A DNA stretch of 64,000 bases, from assembly GCF_014844035.1 (NCBI RefSeq), contig NZ_CP062159.1, positions 3,720,001-3,784,000 on the forward strand, written 5' to 3'. The position numbers and the translations under genes were made by a program. A model generated the notes under the pieces. It had not been told where the DNA came from, searched no databases, and saw only the letters and a program-made list of their open reading frames with translations. Position 1 is the first letter of the stretch. Each line of letters starts with the position of its first letter. Below, piece after piece: positions 21,348 through 31,215 of this stretch. The stretch comes from Flavobacterium sp. MDT1-60 (GTDB taxonomy: Bacteria > Bacteroidota > Bacteroidia > Flavobacteriales > Flavobacteriaceae).

Positions 21348-22934
21348 TTACTTGCTCTTAATTTCTATCTTTTGTCCTAATAATTGATCTTCTAATGTTG
21401 ATGAAATTACATCCTTAAAGACAAGTTGTTTTTGCATTTCTTTAGGAATATCTATGGCTTCCAGTTTTAAGTTTTGAACATCATCAAATACAAATGCAGG
21501 CCTAAAGTCGGAATCATCCAATGTTAGTTTGATATTCTTCATGCTAATTCCGTTGACATGTCTCACATAAAAACCATAGGCCGGCAATTCTCCAAACATA
21601 GAAAATTCAGGATAATCCTTAACTGCTTCAGGGACTTGATTCAATCGGTTTAACGGAATATATGCCATTCCTTTTGAGGCTCTTCCCGGGTAATTTATTT
21701 CAATATTTTCCAGAACTACATTTTCAACAGTATAACCTTCCAAGCCAACAATTGAGGAGGGAAAAGGGTTATGAAAAAAATCAACTTCCGGACCTCTTAA
21801 GTCATAATTACTGTCCGGACGACCAAAAGGCACCTGAACTTTTATGTTTTTTATACTTACATTTTTTATGCTTCCGGGTTTATCCCCGCTTCGCTGTCCC
21901 AAACGTATAAAAATGGCATTTCCTGTATTGATGGCCTGAATATTTGAAACGTCAATATTTTCGATAAAACCGCCATCCACAGATTCTATGGCAATTGCAG
22001 ATCGAAATGTGTCATAAACTTTAATATCTTTAATAATCACATTTTTAAATCCACCAACAGAGGCAGTTCCAAATTTTATGGCGCTGGCGCTGGACCTAAT
22101 GGTACAATTTGCAATGTAAACACTATCATTATAATATCCGGAATAATATGATTTTAAACAAATTCCGTCATCTGCAGAATTTATGTCGCAATTGACAACC
22201 TTGACATTTTTGCAATCCGTAATATCTATTCCATCGTTGTTCCAATAAGAACGGTTCACTATGATCAGATTATCCAGCGTAAGATTCGTGCATAACTCAA
22301 AGGACAATCCCCAACAAGATGCTTCCCCTGCCTTTAACCCTTCGACTAAAACGGTATCGCATTGAGAAAAGCGAAACAATTTGGGTCTCATGGTTTCATT
22401 AGGCCTGTTCCTGCGAATGCTATATTTTGGATCTATGGAAACACCGGCATGATGAAGACTATCAATATTTAACGCCAGTTTTAAACCCTGACCGTCAATT
22501 GTTCCTTTTCCCTTAATTGCAATGTTATTTGCCTTATGTGCTAAAATTAAGGCCATCTGGGAGTTGTCATCCTTTTTTGGCGAAATGGGTCTTCCATCAA
22601 AAGCCATATTTAAATAATCTTTAGGATTTGTACTTCCCAATAAAACCGATTCTTCTTCAAAATATAAGGTTACGTTGCTTTTCAAAATAATACTTCCGGA
22701 CAAGAAATTGCCTTTAGGAAAAACTACCCGGCCTCCTTTATTTTTAAAAGCAGCATCAATTGCTTTTTGAATAGCGATTGTATTAATCGTTTTTCCGTCT
22801 GCTTTTGAACCATAATCAGTAATTAAAAAGTCCTTTTGAGATTTGATTATTTTTTGTGACTGACATTTAAAACCAAATAAAAAAAGACTGACCAATAAGG
22901 TTGTAAAAAACAGTTTTAGTTTAATTTTTGACAT
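21348..22934 (-). CDS. GH28-family glycoside hydrolase (second copy)
   Basis: Secreted beta-helix hydrolase related to polygalacturonases and rhamnogalacturonan hydrolases. It has an N-terminal hydrophobic signal (residues 8-22). Helix repeats start DYGSKADGKTINTIAIQKAI. Catalytic motifs are NNDGID (232-237) and ADDGIC (254-259) with Asp255/Asp256, followed by SASAIKFGT near 282-290 in place of the classical histidine box. Compared with the GH28 at 6170 it has a longer insert near 105-185 and differs throughout, so this is not a recent duplication. It is 71 bases after the DUF4861 gene and 53 before the phosphoesterase gene, in one likely operon. Confidence 0.88.
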   Translation of the reverse strand: MSKIKLKLFFTTLLVSLFLFGFKCQSQKIIKSQKDFLITDYGSKADGKTINTIAIQKAIDAAFKNKGGRVVFPKGNFLSGSIILKSNVTLYFEEESVLLGSTNPKDYLNMAFDGRPISPKKDDNSQMALILAHKANNIAIKGKGTIDGQGLKLALNIDSLHHAGVSIDPKYSIRRNRPNETMRPKLFRFSQCDTVLVEGLKAGEASCWGLSFELCTNLTLDNLIIVNRSYWNNDGIDITDCKNVKVVNCDINSADDGICLKSYYSGYYNDSVYIANCTIRSSASAIKFGTASVGGFKNVIIKDIKVYDTFRSAIAIESVDGGFIENIDVSNIQAINTGNAIFIRLGQRSGDKPGSIKNVSIKNIKVQVPFGRPDSNYDLRGPEVDFFHNPFPSSIVGLEGYTVENVVLENIEINYPGRASKGMAYIPLNRLNQVPEAVKDYPEFSMFGELPAYGFYVRHVNGISMKNIKLTLDDSDFRPAFVFDDVQNLKLEAIDIPKEMQKQLVFKDVISSTLEDQLLGQKIEIKSK

Positions 22935-23005
22935 TTTATTTTACAATTTTACAATTTCAAACAAAAATATATTAAACTAAAACTGCTCCTTAATTTCAGA
23001 TAATC

Positions 23006-23857
23006 TTACTTTTTTATGTAAGCTTCTAATTTATCCAAAGTATTTAGTTCTTCTTCTCTTGCACTTGAAGATATGATTTTTGTTTCTAAATTTTTAGTTG
23101 GTTTTGAGATTAACAAATATTGTGTTCCATCATCCGTATTTTTTACATAATCTTTTGGATTATATAGTATTGCTGCTCCAATTCCGACAACTTCTGCTGC
23201 TACGTCTTCAGGATGTTTCCCCCATACAGCGATATAATTAGCACCTTTTTTAGTTTCAAAATCTTTAAAATAATTTACTCCGGTAACAAATTGTACTTTT
23301 TCTCCACTTAAAGAAACAGCTTCTACCTGTGCTTCTCTTTTTCCTGAAAATACGGTTACACGAACTAAGATATCTACTTTTTTTCCTTTGTAAGGAACAC
23401 CTTTGGAAATCATTTCCATCCATGAAGTGGTATCTGTTTTTCCAACACGCGCCAAACGATTCGTTACAGGATTCAAGGGAACTACTTTTTCTCCGTCCCA
23501 AAGTTTTACACCACCTAAACCTACAGTTGATGCCACTTTATAATAATCTGCTCCCCAACCTTCTTTTTGTTGTTCTGCCGTAGGGTACCAATTCGCTTTT
23601 TTCAATTCTAAGCCTGGTTTTGCTTTTGAATAAACGTCGATAGCCACTTTATCACTAAAATAGATTCGCAATGCCATCCATTCGTTCTCAATTGCAGGTC
23701 CGTGATGCCCAATTGTTTTGTATAAATCTCCTGTTTCTGAGCCAATATCTGTCAGATAAGTAATTTTATCAGACTTCATATACAAACTTGTATCCGTATT
23801 ATTTTGTGCCAGACAGGTAAAACAAAACAGCAAAGAGGCGATAAATGATAATTTCAT
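23006..23857 (-). CDS. DUF4861-family secreted protein
   Basis: Secreted protein of about 265 mature residues; the signal peptide ends near CLAQ18. It matches the Bacteroidota DUF4861 family (often found next to pectin-degrading genes) through blocks such as SDKITYLTDIGSETGDLYKT, HHGPAIENEWMALRIYF and GWGADYYKV. The family looks like a beta-sandwich sugar-binding or hydrolase fold. No catalytic residues are established to my knowledge. It lies between the toroid-like gene and GH28, with gaps of 78 and 71 bases, so it probably acts on the same substrate. Confidence 0.75.
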   Translation of the reverse strand: MKLSFIASLLFCFTCLAQNNTDTSLYMKSDKITYLTDIGSETGDLYKTIGHHGPAIENEWMALRIYFSDKVAIDVYSKAKPGLELKKANWYPTAEQQKEGWGADYYKVASTVGLGGVKLWDGEKVVPLNPVTNRLARVGKTDTTSWMEMISKGVPYKGKKVDILVRVTVFSGKREAQVEAVSLSGEKVQFVTGVNYFKDFETKKGANYIAVWGKHPEDVAAEVVGIGAAILYNPKDYVKNTDDGTQYLLISKPTKNLETKIISSSAREEELNTLDKLEAYIKK

Positions 23858-23935
23858 AATTTACGGTATTAATAGTTTAAGTTTAATTTCCGTAAATTTA
23901 AACTAACCTTTTAACAATACACAAAAATTTTATCA

Positions 23936-25747
23936 TTAAGATATCGTCATTTTGTGATGAAATGGTGTAAATCCTGTTATATAAACATGTTCTCCGCTTG
24001 TTCGCAGACTTCCCTGATGATAGGTATATTCTTCACTATCGAGATTTTCTACATTAAAATGTTCGCATTTTCCGGGACCAAATTGTATGCTATCGCCTGC
24101 AGCAGCTAGTTCTCCAAATCCGGATTTTAGGAAGTAATTCTTTTTATCGTCTTGTACTGTTCCGGTAATAGTACTTCCTTCATTAAAGCACATTTCGATA
24201 GTCACCTCAACATTTGGAGGGCCATCCACTTTAAAATCTAAACTTAATGCTCCATTTTCTTCCGTGATTTCTATACTTGTTTTCAGCTTTTTAACATTGC
24301 TCTTTGTTCTTGAACCAAATTCCATTTTGTTCCAAAATCTTGTATCCGGCGATTCAGATAATGTATAATCTCCATCGGCTTTGCGAAATTTTTCTGCTAA
24401 AGGCTGGTAATAATCTGCTTCTTTTGTTTCTGTCAAAATATATTTATTTCCTTCTTTAACGATCCCTTCACTACTAAAATATCCCATTCTAAAAAAAGAA
24501 GTAGACAAGCGCATGTATTTCAATATGGCATTTCCTTTTCTGTAAGTTAGAAAATTAGGATTTGAAGATCTTCCGGAAACAATCTGTACTGGCTGGTCAT
24601 TACCGCCAAAAAGGGTTACAGAAGTTTTGCCCCGTTTAATTCTTGCCAGATTTGAAATTGCAAAAAACTTTTCGAAATCATTTATCCCTTTTCCTTCAAC
24701 AGGAATTGGCTTTCTTAGGGTACTGCTTTCCATAAAAAAACCCAATGAATCTGATAAAATATCATTACTAAATTCCGGCAGATTTTCAATAGTATTTACC
24801 ATGTAGGCAAACATGGAATTATTGGTATAAATCGCCATAAACCTGTACTGAAGATAAAACTTAGTCACTTTTAGATTCATGAACTGATCTTGTCTTCTGG
24901 AATCCAGTGTAATTAAATCACCGTTTGGTTCTGTGTGATAAAAATAGGCAGTTAGGTTTTTAGAGACAATATCAAGCAATTTTGGCCTGTTTAATAGTCG
25001 GCCAACTGTAATTAAAGCTTTATCAATTACGGCAGAATAAATACCGCTTCTTTCAGAATAATGTCCGTCTTCGTTACAATCAATACCTTCTGCCAGCCAT
25101 TCATCAATTCTTTTTACGTAAGCCGGATCGGGATACAGATCGTTTATGCTGGCCAAAGCAGCGCAAACCACCCATCTGTGATTTGGAGTGTGTACACCGC
25201 CTGTTACCATGGCTTTGCCGGCATTTAAAATGAACTTTTTCAGTTTATCTCTTAATACTGCTGTATCTGTTTTTTTATCTGCATTTAAAATTGCTGTTGC
25301 CGGGCAAATATATTCCAGTATAAAAGCTGTGTCAGGAGGTGATTGTCTGTTGCCGCCTGCATCTAATGTACCGTCTCCATATTGTTCCTTAAGCAGAATA
25401 TCTGTGAATTGGTTCAGTCTTTCTGTTACATTTTTAGATTTATAATATTCTGATCCGGAATTACATACCGAAGCCGTTAAAACTAAAATATTATTTGCTA
25501 TGAACCGAAAACTACTGCGTTTTATATTGGAATCTAAAGGATTATTCAATATCGTTTTAACTTTAGCATCATTACTTAAAATGAGCTTTTTCATCAATTG
25601 AATATCTTCCTGTGAAGTAGTATTGTTTACTAACAGATCATTTGCAAAAATAACATCACTAACTAATGCTCCCGCTAATGTCAGTCCGGATAATCTGATA
25701 AATTCGCCACGGCTGATTTGATTTTTCATACTGTATCTTTTATTCAA
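23936..25747 (-). CDS. Secreted (alpha/alpha)6-toroid-like protein, possible uronidase or lyase
   Basis: I do not firmly recognise this protein. The N-terminus SRGEFIRLSGLTLAGALVSD has the shape of a Tat signal but lacks the second arginine (S-R-G-E-F); Met7 (25729) is an alternative start. Residues about 45-330 are helix-rich with conserved-looking stretches GGVHTPNHRWVV and CNEDGHYSERSGIYSAV, like the helical toroids of heparinase II/III-type lyases and some uronidases. The rest is beta-rich, ending in a sandwich. A GH154-like glucuronidase or a polysaccharide lyase are both possible. A terminator just upstream makes it the first gene of the unit running to HTCS. Confidence 0.5.
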   Translation of the reverse strand: MNKRYSMKNQISRGEFIRLSGLTLAGALVSDVIFANDLLVNNTTSQEDIQLMKKLILSNDAKVKTILNNPLDSNIKRSSFRFIANNILVLTASVCNSGSEYYKSKNVTERLNQFTDILLKEQYGDGTLDAGGNRQSPPDTAFILEYICPATAILNADKKTDTAVLRDKLKKFILNAGKAMVTGGVHTPNHRWVVCAALASINDLYPDPAYVKRIDEWLAEGIDCNEDGHYSERSGIYSAVIDKALITVGRLLNRPKLLDIVSKNLTAYFYHTEPNGDLITLDSRRQDQFMNLKVTKFYLQYRFMAIYTNNSMFAYMVNTIENLPEFSNDILSDSLGFFMESSTLRKPIPVEGKGINDFEKFFAISNLARIKRGKTSVTLFGGNDQPVQIVSGRSSNPNFLTYRKGNAILKYMRLSTSFFRMGYFSSEGIVKEGNKYILTETKEADYYQPLAEKFRKADGDYTLSESPDTRFWNKMEFGSRTKSNVKKLKTSIEITEENGALSLDFKVDGPPNVEVTIEMCFNEGSTITGTVQDDKKNYFLKSGFGELAAAGDSIQFGPGKCEHFNVENLDSEEYTYHQGSLRTSGEHVYITGFTPFHHKMTIS

Positions 25748-25785
25748 TCTAACCTAGATCTACATTCAAAACTTTTGAAATTCAA

Positions 25786-25818
25786 CAAAAACCTGACAGA
25801 TTTTAAAAACCCGTCAGG
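25786..25818 (-). terminator. Rho-independent terminator after the 190-aa unknown gene
   Basis: On the minus strand CCTGAC pairs with GTCAGG around a 15-base loop (plus-strand arms 25792-25797 and 25813-25818) and is followed by five T. It lies 25 bases after the stop of the small unknown gene and separates it from the toroid-like gene. Confidence 0.7.
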
Positions 25819-25842
25819 CCAATCAGAAAACTAACAAAATAT

Positions 25843-26415
25843 TTATTTTTCTCCTTCCACAATTTTTACTAATGTGAAATTTATTCCTAATGGATTTTTG
25901 GTTATTTTACAGATTAAAGGATAAGTAGGATTTTTTACGATCCACATTTCTGTTTCATCAATTTGGGCGACTACGTGCAGGGTATCCAGTAATTTTCCTT
26001 CCAGATCAACCTTGTTTGTAGTGGTATTTTCATCTAATACATAAGTTGTATTATTATAAATAAACTTCTTGTTTTTTAATAAATCCTGATAAGCCGACTG
26101 TGAAATCATAAAAAAAGTTTCTGTAGGTTTCAGGTTCAAAATGGGTGCATATTCTCCCTGGTTAAAACTTAACTCATTTCCATTTTTCAATCCTTCAGCT
26201 GTGGTTACAATACTGCTTTTTACACCTCTGGTATCTAAATCTAAAACAAGTTTATCCGTCGCTATTTTTGTGGTCAGCGTTAAAGTTCTGGTTTGACCAT
26301 GCAGTTTACAGATATAATGTAATACGGTATTGTTTTTAATGGATGGAATATAGTTTTGTGCTATTCCTACCTGATACATTGCACACAAAATAAGAGTTAA
26401 AATTGTATTTTTCAT
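25843..26415 (-). CDS. Small secreted protein of unknown function
   Basis: I do not recognise this protein. The start is taken at the ATG at 26415, because it gives a clean signal peptide (MKNTILTLILCAMYQVGIAQ) and leaves 11 bases after the GH92 stop. An in-frame ATG at 26460 would overlap GH92. The mature part (about 170 aa) is beta-rich with repeated T-L-T-T and V-D-L-E-G strands, resembling the small DUF3108-like lipocalin-type domains of Bacteroidota. It is co-transcribed with GH92 and followed by a terminator. A role in handling the GH92 product or in envelope binding is a guess. Confidence 0.6.
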   Translation of the reverse strand: MKNTILTLILCAMYQVGIAQNYIPSIKNNTVLHYICKLHGQTRTLTLTTKIATDKLVLDLDTRGVKSSIVTTAEGLKNGNELSFNQGEYAPILNLKPTETFFMISQSAYQDLLKNKKFIYNNTTYVLDENTTTNKVDLEGKLLDTLHVVAQIDETEMWIVKNPTYPLICKITKNPLGINFTLVKIVEGEK

Positions 26416-26426
26416 CTGCTTCTTAT

Positions 26427-28700
26427 TTATTTTGTTGGTGGTAAAATAGTTGTTCCCCAAGCCGAAGGTTTTGAATCCATTTCGAAAATCAATTCGCCAC
26501 CTTTAGCAATATCATCGTGTAAAATCCAGGCTTTGTTATACGGTTTTCCATCTAACAAAGCCGATTTGATATATTTATTTTTATCACTCATTTTTTTCGC
26601 CGTGATCTTAAAATGCTTCCCGTTCTCTAACTGTATGGTCGTTTCCGTGATTAATGGTGTATTCAATAAATAATACGGCTGACCGGCATTAGGATACAAT
26701 CCCATCATATGAAACGCCAGCCACGAAGACATCGCACCAGAATCATCATTACCTGGAAGACCTTCGTGCGAAGTATTGAAATTCTCTTTTATAATAGTTC
26801 GAATTCTGTCGCTGCTTAAATAAGGTTTCCCAATCCAGTGATACAAACAAGGTGTTAAAAAGGATGGCTCGTTTGCTACATTATACAACTTAGTATCAAA
26901 AAAAGTGTCCAGTCTGGTTTTAAAAGCAGCTTCACCTCCTGATTTGCGAACAAGTTCAGGAACATCATGCGGAATACTTAAAGAATATTCCCAGGAATTT
27001 CCTTCGTAAAAAAACACGCACCAATGGCATACATACCAGGGAGATTCAATAATAACCGGTGTATATTTGAATGTCGGTTTCTGAATTTTTGATTCCCCAA
27101 AAACCACATCATCCAGCCATTTTCCAGAGGCATCTTTTGGCATGATAAATCCGGTAGAGCCATTATTTTGATAATCTGAACGCCATAAATTTTGCCAGCT
27201 GTCTGCTTGTTTTATGTATTGGTTATAAAGATCCGGATGGTTCAAACCTTTGGCTACAGTTGCAATATTATAATCGTTATACGAATAATCAATGGTTCTG
27301 TTTCCGGCACGATCAATTCCATAAGGAACATACCCTAATCGCAGATAGTCCATTAATCCGCCTCTGCCCTCTTTTTCTTCGTTTCCTCCGGGTGGCACGG
27401 TGGCATCTTTAAGCATGGCCTGCAAAGCCAATTCATAATCTATTCCTTTTAGATTTTTCACAAAAGCATCAGCAAGCACAACAGAAGCATTAGAACCTCC
27501 TTGTGTGCGTCCGTTATCATTACCGCTTCTTCCTTCCGGCAAATAACCTTCACGTTTGTATATATTTAATAAAGCATTGACAATTTCGACCTGACGTTGA
27601 GAATCTATTAAAGTGATAAGTGGACTGGAACTCCTGAAAGTATCCCAAATACAATAAAAATCATCATAATAGGGTTCGTCGTTAGTCCATAACGGATTTT
27701 CTCCTGTTCTGTCGACAGGCATAATCATGGTATGATACAAACCTGTGTAGAACATCTTTTTATAGGAATCAGAGGTATCTTCTGAAAGTTTAATGCGGCT
27801 TAATAATTGTTCCCATTTTGTTTCTAATTCCACTAAAACGGTATTAAAGTTCCAATGTGGAATTTCTACTTCGATATTGTTTTTTGCTTTTAATTCACTT
27901 AAAAAAGAGATTCCAATTTTAATATTTACTTCCTGTTTTCCATCTTTACCAAACGAAAGCAGTGCTGCCGTTTTTTTTCCGGAATCAAACTGAGCTTTTT
28001 GATTGCTGTAAAATTTTCCATCTTTCCACGTTACATATTTTGCAATTGGCTGATCAAAAACAGCCCAAAAATAAACGGTATAAGCACGTCCGTTGTTCCA
28101 TCCGCCCCTTATTCTGCTATAGCCGCGAACTTCAGTATCTGAAACAATTTCTATTTGAGAACCAACAAATTGCTGCTCTTCTCTTCCGTCTGGTTTTGGT
28201 CCTTCTCCCAGGAAAAAACCGGGATCAATTTTTAGATCTTTAGAGGTATTTTTAGGATAGGTAATACGGTAAAAGGCTGCCTTTTCTGCAGTTGTTATTT
28301 CGGTTTTAATATTATTCCCTTTGAAAACAGTTTCATAATATCCAAGCTTTACATTTTCCTCTGCCCTGTACGAAGTCTGATCTAATTTATCCAAAGTTCC
28401 GGAAAAAGGCATGATCTGAATATTTCCGTATTTAGGGCCTCCACCGGTACCACTAACATGAACCTGACTAAATCCTGTAACTTCTTTTGGTAATGGCAGC
28501 CAGCCGCTATTTGGGCTTACGGTACAATCCGGACTTGGCTTTACCATCCCATAAGGGCACGAAGGGCCAATAAAAACCCTTCCAACTCCTTCTGATCCTA
28601 TCATGGGATCTACATATTGATGAAGCTGACTTTGAGCATTATTTTTAATGGCAAATAATGCTATTCCTAAAAAAATGAGAGCCTTACTATTTATTTTCAT
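26427..28700 (-). CDS. GH92 exo-alpha-mannosidase
   Basis: Secreted Ca2+-dependent inverting alpha-mannosidase of family 92. The signal peptide ends near NNAQ23. The N-terminal beta-sandwich opens YVDPMIGSEGVGRVFIGPSC. The (alpha/alpha)6 domain carries the likely general acid Glu566 in FYEGNSWEYS and base residues Asp652/Asp653 in GNDDSGAMSSW, as in characterised enzymes. The length of 757 aa is standard. It is preceded by a terminator hairpin that separates it from the other GH92 and is followed by the small unknown gene. Linkage preference (1,2, 1,3, 1,4 or 1,6) cannot be read from the sequence. Confidence 0.93.
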   Translation of the reverse strand: MKINSKALIFLGIALFAIKNNAQSQLHQYVDPMIGSEGVGRVFIGPSCPYGMVKPSPDCTVSPNSGWLPLPKEVTGFSQVHVSGTGGGPKYGNIQIMPFSGTLDKLDQTSYRAEENVKLGYYETVFKGNNIKTEITTAEKAAFYRITYPKNTSKDLKIDPGFFLGEGPKPDGREEQQFVGSQIEIVSDTEVRGYSRIRGGWNNGRAYTVYFWAVFDQPIAKYVTWKDGKFYSNQKAQFDSGKKTAALLSFGKDGKQEVNIKIGISFLSELKAKNNIEVEIPHWNFNTVLVELETKWEQLLSRIKLSEDTSDSYKKMFYTGLYHTMIMPVDRTGENPLWTNDEPYYDDFYCIWDTFRSSSPLITLIDSQRQVEIVNALLNIYKREGYLPEGRSGNDNGRTQGGSNASVVLADAFVKNLKGIDYELALQAMLKDATVPPGGNEEKEGRGGLMDYLRLGYVPYGIDRAGNRTIDYSYNDYNIATVAKGLNHPDLYNQYIKQADSWQNLWRSDYQNNGSTGFIMPKDASGKWLDDVVFGESKIQKPTFKYTPVIIESPWYVCHWCVFFYEGNSWEYSLSIPHDVPELVRKSGGEAAFKTRLDTFFDTKLYNVANEPSFLTPCLYHWIGKPYLSSDRIRTIIKENFNTSHEGLPGNDDSGAMSSWLAFHMMGLYPNAGQPYYLLNTPLITETTIQLENGKHFKITAKKMSDKNKYIKSALLDGKPYNKAWILHDDIAKGGELIFEMDSKPSAWGTTILPPTK

Positions 28701-28754
28701 TTCTTATTTTATTATTTAGCAGGTATTTTACATCGTAGCAGAACATAGATTTAA

Positions 28755-28834
28755 AAAATTAAGGCGTTTCTTGGCAAATCAAAATTTTTATGCATATTCC
28801 TAAGTAATCAATTTTGAGTGAAACGCCTTTTTGC
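28755..28834 (-). terminator. Long-loop terminator between the two GH92 genes
   Basis: A 10-bp perfect stem pairs AAGGCGTTTC (28761-28770) with its complement at 28820-28829; short inner pairs can form in the loop. The minus strand continues TTAATTTTTT, and the plus strand also ends in T, so it could work both ways. It lies about 75 bases after the upstream GH92 stop (28903). Confidence 0.6.
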
Positions 28835-28902
28835 AATTACTAGCTATATTTCTATGTATTAAAAATTACACAATTAGATATGCTATTTTAAATTCTAACA
28901 CA

Positions 28903-31215
28903 TTAGTACTTTGGTGTATTTGACATTTCTAAAATTAATTCTCCACCACCTGTAATCTCCTGATGAGAAATATTGAAATCCTTAACAGGTATATTATTGA
29001 ATTTTAATCCATTAATATAAATAGTATCCCCATTATTATTTTTGGTATTAATAATGAACTTTTTACCTTTATAATAATCTGGATTTAACTGAATTGAGAC
29101 TTTACTAAACAACGGACTTCCTATTTGATATTGCGGATTTTGATCTGTACCACCATTCATTTGAAACAAACCAATTTTAAGCAGGACATTCAGGCTTCCC
29201 ATTAATCCCTGATCCTCATCTCCATTGTAACCTGTGTTTGGGGCTAATCCGCTAAAAGTTTCTTTTACTACATTTCTCGTCCAATATTGTGTTAAATCTG
29301 GTCTTCCTAAGAAATTAAAAATAAAGGAAGTTTGTATCGAAGGCTGATTTCCAAAATTGATCGGAATACGGCTGAATTCAGGATGCAGTTCAGCATCATG
29401 CGATGTACCCGAAGTAAATTTTAGTTTTTGGGCCGTTTCAAATTGTGCATTTAATTTTGCTGTGGCTTTTTCTTTTCCTCCCATCAAATCTACTAATCCA
29501 TCAATATCATGAGGCACAAACCATGTCGATTGTGCTCCATTCGATTCTATAAATCCATTTTCATATTTATACGGATCAAAATTTTCAAGCCATTTTCCAC
29601 TAGCATTTTTAGGACGCATCCAGCCCAGTGTTTTGTCAAAAATATTTTGATAATTTTTAGATCGGGCTATAAAATAATTATAATCTTCCTGATGATTTAA
29701 CTTTTTAGCCAACTGCGCCAAAGTCCAATCCTGATAGGCATACTCTAAGGTTTGGCTGGCTCCGTCCTGATGACTTCCAAATTCACCTTCAGGAATTGGA
29801 TAAGGAACAAAACCATTATCTATATAATATTTTAATCCGCCTCCGCTGTCTGAATTATGTTCGTATCCTGCCTTTCCCATAATACCATTTAGCATATGGT
29901 TCTTTTTGACTGCTGTGTAAATCGTTTCTAAATCTTCTGTTATGATTCCTTTTTGAATAGCACTTATAATGAAAGGTGTAGTCGAAGCCCCGGTCATCAC
30001 AAAAGTATCATTACCTCCGGAAGGACCACGCGGAATCATTCCACCATCTTTATAATACTGCATTAAAGACTGTACAAAATCACCCATAATTTCAGGATAA
30101 ACAAGTCCCCAAAGCGTGTTGATTGTCCATTGCGCACCCCAAAATGAATCTGAATTGTATTGATTAAATTTAGGTTTTCCGTCTGCGTTTAGTGGCAGCT
30201 GTCCTATTCTGAATTTTTCTCCGGTATTATCAGGATATGCACCATTTGCATCACTAATCATTTTTCTGCCCTGCAAAGCATGCCAAAGATCGGTGTAAAA
30301 ACGTCTTTGATCTGTTTCTGTTCCGCCTTCAACTTCAATTCTTCCCAGCAGATTATTCCATTCGTTTTTTGATTCTGTTATTATTTTATCAAAATCCCAA
30401 TGTGGTAATTCATCCTGAATATTAAGTGTAGCATTTTCGACGGAGGTATACGAAATACCCACCTTCATTAATACCTTTTTATCAAATTGGCCTAAATTAA
30501 CCAGATAATTGTTTGTTGTATTATCATGTTCTATTGAAGCAATTGGCGCATTAAGCTTAATTTTAAAAAAGACGGTCAAAGGTTTGGGACGTCTAAAATT
30601 AGTGCTTAATATTAATGATCCTGAGAGTTCGTAATCGTTATTTTTTTCTAATACTCCATTGGTATTGTCACAAGGCCCTAAGATTGTATTTAAATTAAAA
30701 AGAATGGCTTTTTGAGCATTAGCCGGAAAAGTATACCTATGAAAACCTACTCTTTTTGTGCTCGTCAATTCTGTTTTAATTTGATATCTTTCTAGTATAA
30801 GTGAGTGATAACCCGGAGTTATTATTTCAGTTTGATGATTGAATTTAGAATAAAAATGGTTAAAAATATCTTTTTTATTTTCCTGTGAAATAGTTACAGG
30901 CATTAGAGATACGCCTGACATCTGCCATTCATGAATGTGGCTGAAACCTTTTACTGTATCTGTTGTATATTTATATCCACCTCCCCAATCGCCGTTGATT
31001 TCTGTATCCGGACTTAAATTGACCATACCAAACGGACGGCTTGCCGATGAAAAGAAAAACCATCGTGAATTTTCAGTATCAAGTTGCGGATAAACCATAT
31101 CTACAAATGATTTCTTTTTTACAGAAATATTTTTTTCGGTTTTACAGGACACTAAAAAAATAAGAAAAAAACTTATTCCGATACGGCTAATTTTATAAAT
31201 TTTATCCAGTTTCAT
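28903..31215 (-). CDS. GH92-family lipoprotein with a variant catalytic motif
   Basis: Second family 92 member, anchored by a lipobox (FLVSC, lipid on Cys24). The N-terminal beta-sandwich and helical toroid are intact over 770 aa, with the acid-region motif ESNGAQSTWFVPHD. The base motif, normally G-N-D-D-[SC]-G, reads G-D-E-D-Q-G at 665-670. One family Asp is therefore Glu667, while Asp668 is kept. The sequence is also distant from the neighbouring GH92. The change could mark another linkage, a phosphate- or acid-substituted mannoside, or another sugar. It follows susD but is separated from it by a 305-base gap with a terminator. Confidence 0.85.
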   Translation of the reverse strand: MKLDKIYKISRIGISFFLIFLVSCKTEKNISVKKKSFVDMVYPQLDTENSRWFFFSSASRPFGMVNLSPDTEINGDWGGGYKYTTDTVKGFSHIHEWQMSGVSLMPVTISQENKKDIFNHFYSKFNHQTEIITPGYHSLILERYQIKTELTSTKRVGFHRYTFPANAQKAILFNLNTILGPCDNTNGVLEKNNDYELSGSLILSTNFRRPKPLTVFFKIKLNAPIASIEHDNTTNNYLVNLGQFDKKVLMKVGISYTSVENATLNIQDELPHWDFDKIITESKNEWNNLLGRIEVEGGTETDQRRFYTDLWHALQGRKMISDANGAYPDNTGEKFRIGQLPLNADGKPKFNQYNSDSFWGAQWTINTLWGLVYPEIMGDFVQSLMQYYKDGGMIPRGPSGGNDTFVMTGASTTPFIISAIQKGIITEDLETIYTAVKKNHMLNGIMGKAGYEHNSDSGGGLKYYIDNGFVPYPIPEGEFGSHQDGASQTLEYAYQDWTLAQLAKKLNHQEDYNYFIARSKNYQNIFDKTLGWMRPKNASGKWLENFDPYKYENGFIESNGAQSTWFVPHDIDGLVDLMGGKEKATAKLNAQFETAQKLKFTSGTSHDAELHPEFSRIPINFGNQPSIQTSFIFNFLGRPDLTQYWTRNVVKETFSGLAPNTGYNGDEDQGLMGSLNVLLKIGLFQMNGGTDQNPQYQIGSPLFSKVSIQLNPDYYKGKKFIINTKNNNGDTIYINGLKFNNIPVKDFNISHQEITGGGELILEMSNTPKY

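Noticed and set aside
26427..26460. Overlap of the small unknown gene with GH92
   Set aside because: The ATG at 26460 lacks a signal peptide; the ATG at 26415 gives one and removes the overlap.
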